From the NCBI GenBank assembly GCA_003244205.1, contig QHBW01000059.1:1-49104 (forward strand): a DNA stretch of 49,104 bases, given 5' to 3'. Shown here piece by piece: positions 24,924-37,247 of the stretch. Source of the stretch: Solirubrobacterales bacterium (GTDB lineage: Bacteria > Actinomycetota > Thermoleophilia > Solirubrobacterales > Solirubrobacteraceae). Numbering within the stretch: the first letter of the stretch is position 1; every line of letters begins with the position of its first letter. The notes under the pieces are model-generated. The model was not told the DNA's origin. It saw only the letters and a list, made by a program, of their open reading frames with translations, and searched no databases. The translations under genes were made by a program, and so were the position numbers.

Positions 24924-26218
24924 GGCGCCACCTCGGCCCGCGTCCCCAGCTCCCAAGTCCCGCGCAGATCGGCCACGCCGTCGGCCTCCGGCTCGCGCGC
25001 GACGGAGAACGCCGCCAGGCGATCGGCGCGGTCGAGGTCGTCCGCTTCGTCGTCGCCTAGCGCCCGCGCCGCAAGCTCGTAGTCGCCGCCGAGCAGGGCG
25101 AGCCGCGCGATCTCGAAGGCGATCGGCACGCGCCCGTCCACGCGACCGACACCCTGCGTGGTGCGAAACACAGCCCGGCCCTCCTCGTCGCGCACCTCGA
25201 GCCGTACCCGAACAGGCTCGACAGCCACACCCCGAGCGGCGACGTCCAACTCGACGCGCACAACGTCCCCGCTGTGAAACAGTCGCGCCGCGCGCCCGTC
25301 AGCGTCGCGCAGACCCAGCTGCACCACCTCCACCGGATAGCCAGCCGGCCGCCGCACCGACGCGGTCTCCCCGCTGCCCGTCCCCATCTGCCGGTGATAG
25401 TGCAGCAGCCCGTCGGCGGTCGGCGCGTCGCAGGCGACCTCGCCTGCCTCCAGGACCACGACGCGCTCGCAGACGCGCTCGATCGAGTGCGCGTCGTGGG
25501 AGACGAGCACGAGCGTCGTGCCGGTGGCGATCTGCTCGGAGATGCGCCGCAGGCACTTGCGCTGGAAGGACTCGTCGCCGACCGCGAGCACCTCGTCGAT
25601 CAGCATGATGTCGGCATCGAGGTGCGCGGCGATCGCGAAGCCGAGGCGCACGTACATTCCCGAGGAGTAGGTGCGCACGGGGACGTCGATGAAGTCGCCC
25701 AGCTCCGAGAACGCGATGATGTCCTGCAGGCGCTCCTCGACCTCCCGGCGTCCTAGGCCATAGAGCGCGCTGTTGAGATAGATGTTTTCCCGGCCGGAGA
25801 AGTCGCGCCCGAACCCGGCCCCGAGCTCGAGCAGCGAGACGACGCGCCCGCCGCATGCCGCGCGGCCGTGCTGCAGCGGGATGATCCCGGCGAGCACCTT
25901 CAGCGTCGAGCTCTTGCCGGCGCCGTTGCGCCCCACGAGCCCCAGCGTCTCTCCCGGAGCTACGTGAAGGTTGACGTCGCGCAGGGCCTGGACAGGGGGA
26001 GGCCCGGGCGCGCTGCGCCCGATCAGCAGGCCCTTCAGCGTGCCGGCGTTGTCGGCGCGCACGCTGAAGGAGCGCGAGGCGTGCTCGAGCACGATCTCTC
26101 CGCGGTCCAGCCCGCCCACAGTCCCGCCACCAGGCCTGCCACCCAGCCCGCCCGCAGTCCCGCCACCAGTCCCGCGCCCCAGCCCGCCACCAGGCCCGGC
26201 GTCAGAGCCCGAGCTCAC
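24920..26218 (-). CDS. wzt: Wzt-like ABC transporter ATP-binding protein
   Basis: The 432-residue ATPase pairs with the permease at 26215 to export a polysaccharide. It has Walker A GRNGAGKS (96-103), signature YSSGM (184-188), Walker B IMLIDE (204-209) and the switch His at 241. YSSGMYVRLGFA and VGDESFQRKC are typical of the Wzt/TagH subgroup. A C-terminal domain (about 290-432) has the beta-sandwich pattern of the Wzt carbohydrate-binding domain (VVRVELDVAARG, YELAARAL), which reads a terminal modification on the polymer. Unusually, the first 40 residues are Gly/Thr-rich and of low complexity. The GTG at 26218 overlaps the permease stop by 4 bases. Confidence 0.9.
   Translation of the reverse strand: MSSGSDAGPGGGLGRGTGGGTAGGLGGRPGGGTVGGLDRGEIVLEHASRSFSVRADNAGTLKGLLIGRSAPGPPPVQALRDVNLHVAPGETLGLVGRNGAGKSSTLKVLAGIIPLQHGRAACGGRVVSLLELGAGFGRDFSGRENIYLNSALYGLGRREVEERLQDIIAFSELGDFIDVPVRTYSSGMYVRLGFAIAAHLDADIMLIDEVLAVGDESFQRKCLRRISEQIATGTTLVLVSHDAHSIERVCERVVVLEAGEVACDAPTADGLLHYHRQMGTGSGETASVRRPAGYPVEVVQLGLRDADGRAARLFHSGDVVRVELDVAARGVAVEPVRVRLEVRDEEGRAVFRTTQGVGRVDGRVPIAFEIARLALLGGDYELAARALGDDEADDLDRADRLAAFSVAREPEADGVADLRGTWELGTRAEVAP
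26097..26210. repeat. Imperfect repeats encoding a Gly-rich N-terminus
   Basis: Short units of the form CCCGCCACCAG recur through the first 40 codons of the ATPase gene. They encode GGG/GGT/GGL runs with a few Arg and Pro. The repeats look like slippage-prone DNA, so the length of this extension may vary between strains. Confidence 0.55.
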
Positions 26219-27003
26219 AGCACCACCGCCAGCTCCCGATCCAGCCGCCGAAAGACGACGCGTCCCAGCCCCAGCGCGAGCGCCGCAGCCGCCACGACGT
26301 ACACGAGCACACCCGCCGTCGGCACCCGTCCCTCGTAGAGGACAGCGCGAATCGCCTCGATGAACGGAGCCACCGGATTGCCCCACTCGATCACGCCGCG
26401 CACGAACGCGTGCCGCTGGAAGAACGGGAACGTGTCGGGCCGGAAGAAGATCGGTGTCAAGAAGAACCACGGCAGCAGCGCCGCCGACAGGATCGGAGCG
26501 ACGTCGCGGAAGTGGGCATGCAGCGAGGACACCGCCAGCCCCAGGCCGAGCGCGAAGCCCAGCAAGCAGGCGATCAGCACGGGCAGCAGCAGCAGCGCGA
26601 AGCCAAGCGTCCCCCGCACCGAGACCGAGACGACGACCACGACCGTCATCAGGATCGCGAGCGTCACAGCCTGCACCGCGACGCTCGCCGCGGGGATCGT
26701 CTCCCGCGGGAAGCGCGCCTTGCGCACGAGCGAGGACTGCTCGACCAACGACGGTGCGGCCGACAGCAACGACTGCTGGAAGAACGTCCACACCACGATC
26801 CCCACGATCAGGAAGATCAGGTAGTCGGGTATCCGCGGCAGCGGCAGGAATTTTCCGAACATCACCCCGTAGGCGCCCATCAGGACGAGCGGGTTGATGA
26901 AGTACCAGGCGACGCCGAGGACCGAACCCTTGTACTTCTGGCGCAGCTCGCGGCGCACCATCTGCTCGAACAGGTAGCGGTAGGCGAGCATGCGTGCGCC
27001 CAT
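26215..27003 (-). CDS. wzm: Wzm-like ABC-2 permease for polysaccharide export
   Basis: The 262-residue membrane protein has about six helices and the ABC-2 pattern of Wzm/TagG. An amphipathic basic N-terminus (LAYRYLFEQMVRRELRQKYKGS) leads into VLGVAWYFINPLVLMGAYGV. LVRKARFPRETIPA marks the cytoplasmic coupling helix region that touches the ATPase, and PWFFLTPIFFRPDTFP is the last outer loop. RRELRQKYKGSVLG is a family hallmark. It overlaps the ATPase gene as GTGA and lies 40 bases after the sugar-transferase gene, so the set is probably one operon. It exports a lipid-linked chain completed inside the cell. Confidence 0.92.
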   Translation of the reverse strand: MGARMLAYRYLFEQMVRRELRQKYKGSVLGVAWYFINPLVLMGAYGVMFGKFLPLPRIPDYLIFLIVGIVVWTFFQQSLLSAAPSLVEQSSLVRKARFPRETIPAASVAVQAVTLAILMTVVVVVSVSVRGTLGFALLLLPVLIACLLGFALGLGLAVSSLHAHFRDVAPILSAALLPWFFLTPIFFRPDTFPFFQRHAFVRGVIEWGNPVAPFIEAIRAVLYEGRVPTAGVLVYVVAAAALALGLGRVVFRRLDRELAVVL

Positions 27004-27043
27004 TATGGGCGGCGTGGCGAGGCGCCCGGTCTCGCGGGGCCGC

Positions 27044-28606
27044 TCAGAACGCGCCGCGGCGCATCAGCACCGCCGGGACCGTCTTCAGCAGGATCGTCAA
27101 GTCCAGCGCCACCGACCAGCGCTCGAGATAGAGGAAGTCGAGGCGCACGAGGTCGTCGAAGTCCAGCTCCGAGCGCCCCGAGACCTGCCACAGCCCGGTG
27201 ATCCCGGGGAGCACGAGATAGCGCTTCTTGTGCCAGTCCTCGAGCCGGTCGAAGTCGCGCTGGGGCAGCGGCCGCGGGCCCACCAGCGACATCTGGCCCG
27301 CCACGACGTTTGCCAGCTGCGGCAGCTCATCCAAAGAGAAGCGGCGCAAGAACCGGCCCAGCGGGGTCATGCGCGGGTCCTCGCGGATCTTGAACAGCGG
27401 TCCCGAGGCCTCGTTGACGGGCTCCAGATCGGACTGGGCCTGGTCGGCGTCGTGGAGCATCGTGCGGAACTTCCAGCAGGCGAAGGGCACCCCGCCCATG
27501 CCGGGTCGGTGGGAGCGGTAGAGCGCCGGACCCCGCGAGCTGACCCGGATCGCCGCCGCGAGCGCGAGCAGCACCGGGCTCAGCAGCACGAGCAGCACGG
27601 TCGCGCCGACGAGGTCGAAGACGCGCTTGACGAAGTAGTCGAAGCCCTCGAACACGGGGGGCTTGAGCTCGAACAGCGGCACCGACTGGCCGGGGACGAG
27701 CTCCGCGCTGCTCATCAGGATCTCCATTGTCGAGGGCGCGATCCGGACGGCGACGCCGCGCTGGTGACAGGTGTCCACGAGCTCCACCGCCTGCGGCTGG
27801 GGGAAGTCCGGATCGGCGATGATCACCTCGTCGATGCGGGCCGAGTCGAGCACCTCGGAGAGATGATCGACGTCGCCCAGCGAGCGCAGGCCGTTCTGCG
27901 GCCGCGGCGTCAGCGAGATGTAGCCGACGAGCTCGATCGGCGAGTCGGCGCTGTCGCGCAGCGCGTGAGCGACCGCCTCGATGTGGCGCCCGCTGCCGAC
28001 GAGCACCGCCCGGCGCCGATAGCCGGCCGCGCGCAGCAGGATCCCGCTGGCGCGCTCGTAGAGGTAGCGCCCGCCACCGACGAAGACAGCCGCGAAGAAC
28101 AGCGACCCGTAGAAGATCCAGTAGCTCTGGAAGCGGTCGCCGTTGACAACGGCGAAGATCGCCGCCACCACCATCGTCTGAAACAGCGATGCGACGATGC
28201 GGGCGAAGCCCGGACGCTGGGCTCGCGAGGAGTACAGCTGCGAGCGCGCGAACAGCAGCACGCACACGAGCACGGCGAAGGCGACGAAGTGGCGCGTCTC
28301 GCCGTAGGCGCGGCTGGACTGGAAGGAGTCGGTCCGGATCAGCGACTTGACCACCAGCGCGGTGAAGATGCCGGCGAACACGCCGCCGCTGTCGATCGCC
28401 ATCAGCACAACGACACGGACCAGGCGCCTGAGCGTCTCCCAGCGCAGCAGGAAGCGCAGCAGCGGGGGGCGCTTGCGGCGCACGTCGCGTCCGGGGAGGC
28501 GCAGGGAGACGTCGCCCAGCTCGCCCTCGCCGTCCCTGGCCGGGATCGGCGCTGGTGCGACAGCGCTGCGCTCGAGCTCCGGTGCTTGCTTTGGCATGCT
28601 CGACAT
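27044..28606 (-). CDS. Polyprenyl-phosphate sugar phosphotransferase (WcaJ/CpsE type)
   Basis: The enzyme starts the lipid-linked repeat unit by moving a sugar-1-phosphate onto undecaprenyl phosphate. It is 520 residues long, normal for this class. Four or five helices (about 55-175) are followed by a Rossmann-like domain (AVLVGSGRHIEAVAHALRDS), a further helix (VFDLVGATVLLVLLSPVLLA) and the catalytic domain. The last has PALYRSHRPGMGG, FACWKFRTM, FSLDELPQLANVVAGQMSL, VGPRPLP and GITGLWQVSGRS, all hallmark motifs. ATG at 28606 is preferred to the TTG one codon earlier. It precedes the exporter genes and follows the decarboxylase gene. The sugar could be glucose or galactose by family; sequence alone does not say. 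Confidence 0.93.
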   Translation of the reverse strand: MSSMPKQAPELERSAVAPAPIPARDGEGELGDVSLRLPGRDVRRKRPPLLRFLLRWETLRRLVRVVVLMAIDSGGVFAGIFTALVVKSLIRTDSFQSSRAYGETRHFVAFAVLVCVLLFARSQLYSSRAQRPGFARIVASLFQTMVVAAIFAVVNGDRFQSYWIFYGSLFFAAVFVGGGRYLYERASGILLRAAGYRRRAVLVGSGRHIEAVAHALRDSADSPIELVGYISLTPRPQNGLRSLGDVDHLSEVLDSARIDEVIIADPDFPQPQAVELVDTCHQRGVAVRIAPSTMEILMSSAELVPGQSVPLFELKPPVFEGFDYFVKRVFDLVGATVLLVLLSPVLLALAAAIRVSSRGPALYRSHRPGMGGVPFACWKFRTMLHDADQAQSDLEPVNEASGPLFKIREDPRMTPLGRFLRRFSLDELPQLANVVAGQMSLVGPRPLPQRDFDRLEDWHKKRYLVLPGITGLWQVSGRSELDFDDLVRLDFLYLERWSVALDLTILLKTVPAVLMRRGAF

Positions 28607-28700
28607 CAATTCCTAACAACGAGCCCGGCGCTTAGAAGTAGCGCCGCTGGCTCTCCTACGCGCCACGGCCCGGGTGCTGCGCTCGGCGCCACGACTCCGC

Positions 28701-29651
28701 TCACCGCTGGCCCAGGCCGACGAGCGCCTCCACGCCGGCGAGCTCGATCGTACGCCTCAGGCCCTCACGCAGCTCGATCTCCGGCTCCCACGCGAGCACT
28801 TCGCGCGCCAGCGAGATGTCGGGCTGGCGCACCTGAGGATCGTCGGTGGGAAGCGCCTCGTGCACGATCTCCGAACGCGAGCCCGTCACCTCGATGACCG
28901 CGCGAGCGAGCTCCAGCAGCGTGTACTCGTCCGGGTTTCCAATGTTCACCGGGGAGTGGTACCCGGATTGAGCCAGCGAGACGATCCCGCGAATCAGGTC
29001 GTCGACATAACAGAAGGAGCGCGTCTGGGAGCCGTCGCCGAAAACGGTCAGCGGACGATCCTGAAGCGCCTGGCGCAGGAACGTCGGGATCGCACGCCCG
29101 TCGTGCGGTCGCATCTTCGCGCCGTAGGTGTTGAAGATCCGCACGATCGAGGTGTCCACGCCCTGCTGGCGGTGATAGGCCATCGTCAGCGCCTCGGCGT
29201 AGCGCTTGGCCTCGTCGTAGACGCCGCGCGGACCGATCGGGTTGACGTGTCCCCAGTAGCTCTCGGGCTGCGGGTGCACCTGGGGGTCGCCGTAGACCTC
29301 CGACGTCGAGGCCAGCAGGAAGCGCGCGCGGTGGAGCTTGGCCAGGCCGAGCGTGTGGTGCGTGCCGTAGGCGCCCACCTTCAGCGTGTGCAGGGGCAGG
29401 CGCAGGTAATCGATCGGCGATGCCGGCGAGGCCAGGTGGTAGACGAAGTCCACCGGCTCCGCGACGAAGTAGGGCTCGGTGATGTCGACCAGCAGGTGGT
29501 GGAAGCGCGCGTCCCGGATGTGCTCGATGTTGGCGAGCGATCCAGTCTCCAGGTTGTCCACGCAGATGACGCGATGGTCACGGCGCAGCAGCTCGTCACA
29601 AAGATGCGAGCCCAGGAACCCCGCGCCCCCGGTAACGAGGCAGGTGGGCAT
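28701..29651 (-). CDS. UDP-glucuronate decarboxylase (UDP-xylose synthase)
   Basis: The 316-residue short-chain dehydrogenase-type enzyme converts UDP-glucuronate to UDP-xylose through a 4-keto intermediate. The N-terminal [10 protein letters not shown] binds [56 protein letters not shown] (Tyr and Lys of YXXXK), [16 protein letters not shown] and [18 protein letters not shown] are the exact pattern of the UXS subgroup. The polymer should therefore contain xylose or a sugar made from it. It lies 94 bases upstream of the sugar transferase on the same strand. A -10-like TATGCT sits 8 bases before its ATG, so it is probably leaderless. Confidence 0.92.
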   Translation of the reverse strand: MPTCLVTGGAGFLGSHLCDELLRRDHRVICVDNLETGSLANIEHIRDARFHHLLVDITEPYFVAEPVDFVYHLASPASPIDYLRLPLHTLKVGAYGTHHTLGLAKLHRARFLLASTSEVYGDPQVHPQPESYWGHVNPIGPRGVYDEAKRYAEALTMAYHRQQGVDTSIVRIFNTYGAKMRPHDGRAIPTFLRQALQDRPLTVFGDGSQTRSFCYVDDLIRGIVSLAQSGYHSPVNIGNPDEYTLLELARAVIEVTGSRSEIVHEALPTDDPQVRQPDISLAREVLAWEPEIELREGLRRTIELAGVEALVGLGQR

Positions 29652-29659
29652 GGACCACC

Positions 29660-29665
29660 AGCATA
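29660..29665 (-). promoter_or_regulatory. -10-like hexamer TATGCT, leaderless start
   Basis: On the minus strand TATGCT ends 8 bases before the ATG at 29651, in the 29-base gap after selB. It would separate the polysaccharide operon from the selenocysteine operon. No -35 is seen. Confidence 0.45.
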
Positions 29666-29680
29666 CCCTCGCGGCAGTCG

Positions 29681-31214
<1,534 letters not shown>

Positions 31215-31222
<8 letters not shown>

Positions 31223-32540
31223 CGAGCGCGACGGCGAGTGCGTTGGCGACCTCGGTCGCGTCTTCATCGCTGAGCGTCCGCGGATCCAGCAGGACGCGGC
31301 CCTCGCTGATGCGTGCGATCACTGGCGGATCGTGCGCGCGCAGCCGCGCAAGCAGGTCATCGCCGCCAGTGACCGCGACGACCGGCCCGTCGAGCTCCAG
31401 CAGCGGCAACGCGCCGCCGCCCGCCTTCGCGGTGGCGCGCACGATCGCCGCCGCGGGGCCCACGGCGGCCGCGATCGTCTCGGCCCTGCGCTGCAGCGTC
31501 TGCTCGTCGGCCGTGAGCATCTCCAGCGCGGGAACGTCTCTGTCTCTGCCGCTGCGATGAAGCTCGAGCGTCGCCTCGAGCGCCGCCAGCGAGAGCTTGT
31601 CGATGCGCAGCGCGCGCCCCAGCGGATGGGCGCGGGCCGCCGCCACGGCACCGGCGGTGCCGACGATCACGCCCGCCTGCGGACCCCCAAGAAGCTTGTC
31701 CGCCGAGCAGCAGATGAGCGCGGCGCCGGCCTTCACCGAACGCCCGATCGTTGGCTCGTCGCCGATCTCCCCGAGCGCGCCCGATCCGAGATCGTCGATC
31801 ACTGGCGCGGAGAGGAGACAAAGCGCCTCGATCTCGACCTCCTCGACAAAGCCCACGGTGCGGAAGTTCGACTGGTGCACGCACAGGATCGCGTCGACAC
31901 CGGCCCCGACGGCACGCTCGTAGTCCGCCAGCCGGGTGCGATTGGTCGTACCGACCTCGACCAGCCGGCTGCCCGACTGGGCGATCACGTCCGGAATGCG
32001 AAACGATCCGCCGATCTCAACGAGCTGTCCTCGAGAGACCGCGATCGAGCGCTCTGGCCCGGCGAGCGCGGCGGCGGCGAGCAGCACGGCGGCAGCGCAG
32101 TTGTTGACGACGATCGCCGCTTCGGCGCCGGTGAGCTCGCGCAGCAGCCGCTCGACGTGGTCGTGGCGCGATCCGCGCGCGCCGGTCTGCAGATCGAGCT
32201 CGAGGTTCGAGTAGCCCTCGGCCGCGCGGGCGACCGCGGCGCGCGCCGCCGGCGCGAGCGGGGCGCGGCCGAGGTTGGTGTGGAGGATCACGCCGGTGGC
32301 GTTGAGCACGCGACGCAACGAGGGCCGCCCAGCGCCGTTGAGGATCGCTCGCGCCCGCTCCGCTAGGTCCTCGTCACCCTGCGCCCCGGCTGTCAGCTCG
32401 GCGCGGCGCTGGTCGAGCACGGCGCGCGCCGCGGCAACCGCCGGCGCCCGTGGTCCATCGAGCGCCGCCGCCAGCTCGTGCACGGCGGGCAGCGCGCGCA
32501 GGCGTGCGCTCAGCTGCGCGGCGGGTGGCCCGGCACCCAT
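31215..32540 (-). CDS. selA: L-seryl-tRNA(Sec) selenium transferase SelA
   Basis: SelA uses pyridoxal phosphate and selenophosphate to turn seryl-tRNA(Sec) into selenocysteyl-tRNA(Sec). The protein has 441 residues. LPAVHELAAAL near the N-terminus, NATGVILHTNLGRAPL, YSNLELDLQTGARGSRHDHV, VNNCAAAVLL, SRGQLVEIGGSFRIPDVI, GTTNRTRLADYE and DKLLGGPQAG are all hallmark motifs. The PLP lysine should be Lys282 in DKLLGG; the usual SGDK is SADK here. The ATG at 32540 was chosen because the family's N-terminus begins there; it overlaps the upstream fusion gene by 31 bases. Its stop overlaps selB by 8 bases, so the two are translated together. Confidence 0.95.
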
Positions 32541-33169
32541 CCCGACCCTCCGTCGTTGACTTGCTTCTTCCAGATCGGCGCCTGTGCCTTGATCGCGTCG
32601 ATGATCTCGCGCGCGCCGGCAAACGCCTGCTCGCGGTGGGGCGCCGAGACGGCCACCGTCACCGACGGCTCGCCCAGCGCCACGACGCCGACGCGGTGCT
32701 CGGCGGCGGCCGCGCACAGCCCATGGCGTTCTGCGGCGGCGGCGACGATCGCGGCGATCCGCTCGCTCGCCATCTCGGCATAGGCCTCGTACTCGAGCCG
32801 CTCAACCTCGCGTGTCACGCCATGGAAGACAACGACGGCGCCCGCGCGCGGGTCGCGTACGCGAGCCAGCAGCGCGTCGTCTGAGAGCGGCTCCCCGGTG
32901 ACGCGGGCGTGCAGGGCGGGGGCCTGCACGTCATCGACGGCACCGCCGGAGACCGGCGGGATCAGCGCCAGCTCGTCCTCGGCCGCGAGCGGATCGTTGG
33001 GCTCGGCGTACTCGCGGTTGATCGCCATCACCAGCGGAAGTCCCCCGGCGAGCTCGCCGACCGCGGCGAGGGCATCGGAGACGCACGCGCCGGGCGGCAG
33101 CTCGAGCTCGAGCTCCGAGGTGCCGGCGCGCTCGCGCAGCTGGGCAAAGAGGCGGACTCGGACTTGCAT
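32510..33169 (-). CDS. Fused MoaD-MoaE molybdopterin synthase
   Basis: One 219-residue protein carries both subunits of molybdopterin synthase. Residues 1-76 are MoaD (VRVRLFAQLRERAG, VMAINREYAEPNDPL, ALIPPVSGG). Residues about 83-219 are MoaE (VVVFHGVTREVERLEYEAY, RHGLCAAAAEHRVGVVALGE, AFAGAREIIDAIKAQAPIWK). Lys194 and Lys201/202 lie in the MoaE catalytic motif. MoaD works through a C-terminal Gly-Gly thiocarboxylate, so the GG at 75-76 must be freed by cleavage, as known for MoaX of mycobacteria. The synthase inserts the dithiolene sulfurs of the cofactor. The gene heads the operon that includes selA and selB. A -10-like TAGCCT lies 14 bases before its ATG. Confidence 0.93.
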   Translation of the reverse strand: MQVRVRLFAQLRERAGTSELELELPPGACVSDALAAVGELAGGLPLVMAINREYAEPNDPLAAEDELALIPPVSGGAVDDVQAPALHARVTGEPLSDDALLARVRDPRAGAVVVFHGVTREVERLEYEAYAEMASERIAAIVAAAAERHGLCAAAAEHRVGVVALGEPSVTVAVSAPHREQAFAGAREIIDAIKAQAPIWKKQVNDGGSGWVPGHPPRS

Positions 33170-33183
33170 GGCGACCGGCCGAA

Positions 33184-33203
33184 AGGCTACGCGGCGCGAT
33201 ACT
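33184..33203. promoter_or_regulatory. Divergent -10-like hexamers for the moaDE and methyltransferase genes
   Basis: Minus-strand TAGCCT (33189-33184) lies 14 bases before the moaDE ATG. Plus-strand GATACT (33198-33203) lies 6 bases before the GTG at 33210 and is a weaker match. The two start codons are only 40 bases apart, so the two promoters would face away from each other with almost no shared space for -35 elements. Confidence 0.35.
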
Positions 33204-33209
33204 CGCGCG

Positions 33210-33929
33210 GTGAACGCCGTCGCCCGCGCCTGGATCACGGCCGTCCGCGCGCGCCAGCGCGCGCGACGGATGCTGGGCTCCGCTGCGGCCGCTGCGGGCG
33301 CCGAGCCACCGCGCGCGGAGCTCGTGCGCCGCCTCGTCCCGGGACGCTCCTTCCTCGACGTCGGCTGCATGTGGAGCGTCGACGGCGCGATCGCCTTCGC
33401 CGCCGAGCAGGCGGGGGCGCGCTCGGTCACCGGCGTCGATCTGATGGCGCCCACCGCCGCCTTCGAGGCCGAGCGCGCGCGCCGGGGCTCGGCGGTTCGC
33501 TTCGTGCGCGGAGACATCCATGACGCTGGCGTCGTCGAGGAGGTCGGCGTTCACGACGTCGTCTGGTGCAGCGGCGTGCTCTACCACGCACCCAACCCGC
33601 TGCTCACGCTCGCGCGCCTGCGGACATTGACGACAGAGCAGCTGGTGCTCGCGACCGAGGTCTTGCCGGAGCTCCCGGGGCTGCGGGGCGCCTGCGTCTT
33701 CTATCCGGGGCTGGACGCGAGCGGGCGTCGGGCGTTTGCTGGACGCCGTTCGGGCTCCGAGCGCGTCGCGCTCGACACGCCCTTCGATGCCGCGCGCGGG
33801 TACGAGAACTGGTGGTGGGGGATCACCCCGAGCGCGTTGGAGGGAATGCTGCTGGCGAGCGGGTTCGAAGCGCTGGAGCGAGTGGTCTCGCCCTTTCACG
33901 CGACGCTGGTCGCGCGACCGACGCGCTAG
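33210..33929 (+). CDS. SAM-dependent methyltransferase-like protein
   Basis: The 239-residue protein has a basic N-terminal helix ([14 protein letters not shown]) and then a class I methyltransferase core. Motif I is [20 protein letters not shown]; the usual Gly-rich loop is replaced in part by [42 protein letters not shown] and [20 protein letters not shown] follow. [20 protein letters not shown] near the end is typical of methyltransferases acting on sugars or lipids. The substrate is unknown. GTG at 33210 is the only start that gives a normal length. It is divergent from the moaDE operon and 48 bases before the mutase gene, so it need not be tied to either. Confidence 0.72.
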   Translation: MNAVARAWITAVRARQRARRMLGSAAAAAGAEPPRAELVRRLVPGRSFLDVGCMWSVDGAIAFAAEQAGARSVTGVDLMAPTAAFEAERARRGSAVRFVRGDIHDAGVVEEVGVHDVVWCSGVLYHAPNPLLTLARLRTLTTEQLVLATEVLPELPGLRGACVFYPGLDASGRRAFAGRRSGSERVALDTPFDAARGYENWWWGITPSALEGMLLASGFEALERVVSPFHATLVARPTR

Positions 33930-33962
33930 CGCGGCGTCGGGCTGCAGCGGGTGCGCCGGTAC

Positions 33963-33968
33963 TAGGCT
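33963..33968 (+). promoter_or_regulatory. -10-like hexamer TAGGCT, leaderless start
   Basis: TAGGCT ends 9 bases before the GTG of the mutase gene at 33978. No -35 consensus is seen. Confidence 0.45.
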
Positions 33969-33977
33969 TGACCGCCC

Positions 33978-35657
<1,680 letters not shown>

Positions 35658-35661
35658 GGGC

Positions 35662-35667
35662 TAGGAT
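35662..35667 (+). promoter_or_regulatory. -10-like hexamer TAGGAT, leaderless start
   Basis: TAGGAT ends 7 bases before the ATG at 35675, in the 17-base gap after the mutase gene. It could give the carboxylase its own promoter inside the operon. Confidence 0.4.
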
Positions 35668-35674
35668 CCGCGCC

Positions 35675-37240
35675 ATGAGAGAGGACGCCGCCGAGACATA
35701 CGAAGAGAAGCTGGCCCAGCTCGCCGAGCTCCGTCAAGCCGCCGCCCACTCCGCGCCGGAAGCCGAGGAGAAGCAGCACGCCAAAGGCAAGTACACCGCC
35801 CGCGAGCGGGTCGAGAAGCTGCTGGACCCCGGCTCCTTCCAAGAGCTCGACACCTTCGTCCGTCACCGCACCCACGAGTTCGAGATGCAGAAGAACCGCC
35901 CTTGGGGTGACGCCGTGGTGACGGGGCATGGCACGATCGACGAACGACGGGTGTGTGTCTTCTCCCAGGACTTCACGGTCTTCGGTGGCTCGCTCGGAGA
36001 GGTGATGGCGGAGAAGATGTGCAAGATCATGGACCTGGCGGCCAAGATCGGCTGCCCGGTGATCGGCATCAACGACTCCGGCGGCGCCCGCATCCAGGAG
36101 GGCGTGGTCTCGCTCGGCGCCTACGGCGACGTCTTCGTGCGGAACGTCCGCTGCTCGGGTGTGATCCCCCAGATCTCGCTGATCATGGGTCCCTGCGCAG
36201 GCGGTGCGGTGTACTCACCGGCGATCACTGACTTCATCTTCATGGTGAAGGAGACCTCGCACATGTTCATCACGGGCCCCGATGTGATCAAGACCGTGAC
36301 GGGTGAGGAGCCTACGTTCGAGGAGCTGGGCGGGGCGATGACGCACAACACCAAGTCCGGCGTGGCGCACTTCGCCTCCGACGATGAGGATGCGTGCCTC
36401 CAGGACACGCGTTACCTCTTTTCCTTCCTTCCTTCCAACAATCTCCAGTCGCCTCCCCGCGTACAGCCGACTGACGACCCGTTGCGCATGGACGCCGAGC
36501 TCGACACGGTCGTGCCCGACAGCCCCAACAAGCCCTATGACATGCGCGACGTGATTCGCCTCGTGGTCGACGACGGCGAGTTCCTCGAGGTCCACGAGCA
36601 CCATGCCACGAACATCGTCTGCGGGTTCTCGCGCCTCGACGGATTCGCCATCGGGGTAGTCGGCAATCAGCCTGCGTCGATGGCGGGCGTGCTCGACATC
36701 GACGCCTCGGCCAAGGCCGCGCGCTTCGTGCGCACCTGTGACGCGTTCAACGTCCCCCTGCTCACGTTCACCGACGTACCCGGGTTCCTTCCGGGCACCG
36801 CCCAGGAGTGGGGCGGGATCATCCGCCACGGGGCCAAGCTGCTGTACGCGTTCACCGAGGCCACGGTCCCCAAGATCACCGTGATCACGCGCAAGGCCTA
36901 CGGCGGCGCCTACGACGTCATGGCCTCCAAGCACCTGCTCGCCGACTTCAACTTCGCCTGGCCAACCGCCGAGGTCGCCGTGATGGGGCCCGAGGGCGCA
37001 GTGAACATCATCTACCGGCGTGACATTGCCTCCAGCCCGACGCCCGACCGGCGCCGCGACAAGCTGATGGTCGACTACAAGGCGCGCTTTGCGAACCCCT
37101 ACTCAGCGGCCGAGCGCGGCTACATCGACGACGTGATCGTCCCGCACGAGACGCGCCCGAAGGTCATAACCGCGCTGCGCACGCTGCAGACCAAGCGCGA
37201 TCCCGGTCCCCAGCGCAAGCACGGCAACATCCCGCTCTAG
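35675..37240 (+). CDS. pccB: Propionyl-/acyl-CoA carboxylase beta subunit
   Basis: The carboxyltransferase subunit passes CO2 from biotin to propionyl-CoA to make methylmalonyl-CoA. At 521 residues it has normal length. It starts with a helical KLAQLAELR region and the [20 protein letters not shown] motif. The two crotonase-like halves have [76 protein letters not shown] and [20 protein letters not shown], with the two oxyanion-hole glycine pairs. KHGNIPL is the usual C-terminus. The alpha subunit is at 41296 and a small epsilon-like one at 38220. Specificity for propionyl-CoA is inferred from the mutase next door. Confidence 0.93.
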   Translation: MREDAAETYEEKLAQLAELRQAAAHSAPEAEEKQHAKGKYTARERVEKLLDPGSFQELDTFVRHRTHEFEMQKNRPWGDAVVTGHGTIDERRVCVFSQDFTVFGGSLGEVMAEKMCKIMDLAAKIGCPVIGINDSGGARIQEGVVSLGAYGDVFVRNVRCSGVIPQISLIMGPCAGGAVYSPAITDFIFMVKETSHMFITGPDVIKTVTGEEPTFEELGGAMTHNTKSGVAHFASDDEDACLQDTRYLFSFLPSNNLQSPPRVQPTDDPLRMDAELDTVVPDSPNKPYDMRDVIRLVVDDGEFLEVHEHHATNIVCGFSRLDGFAIGVVGNQPASMAGVLDIDASAKAARFVRTCDAFNVPLLTFTDVPGFLPGTAQEWGGIIRHGAKLLYAFTEATVPKITVITRKAYGGAYDVMASKHLLADFNFAWPTAEVAVMGPEGAVNIIYRRDIASSPTPDRRRDKLMVDYKARFANPYSAAERGYIDDVIVPHETRPKVITALRTLQTKRDPGPQRKHGNIPL

Positions 37241-37247
37241 GCTGCGG

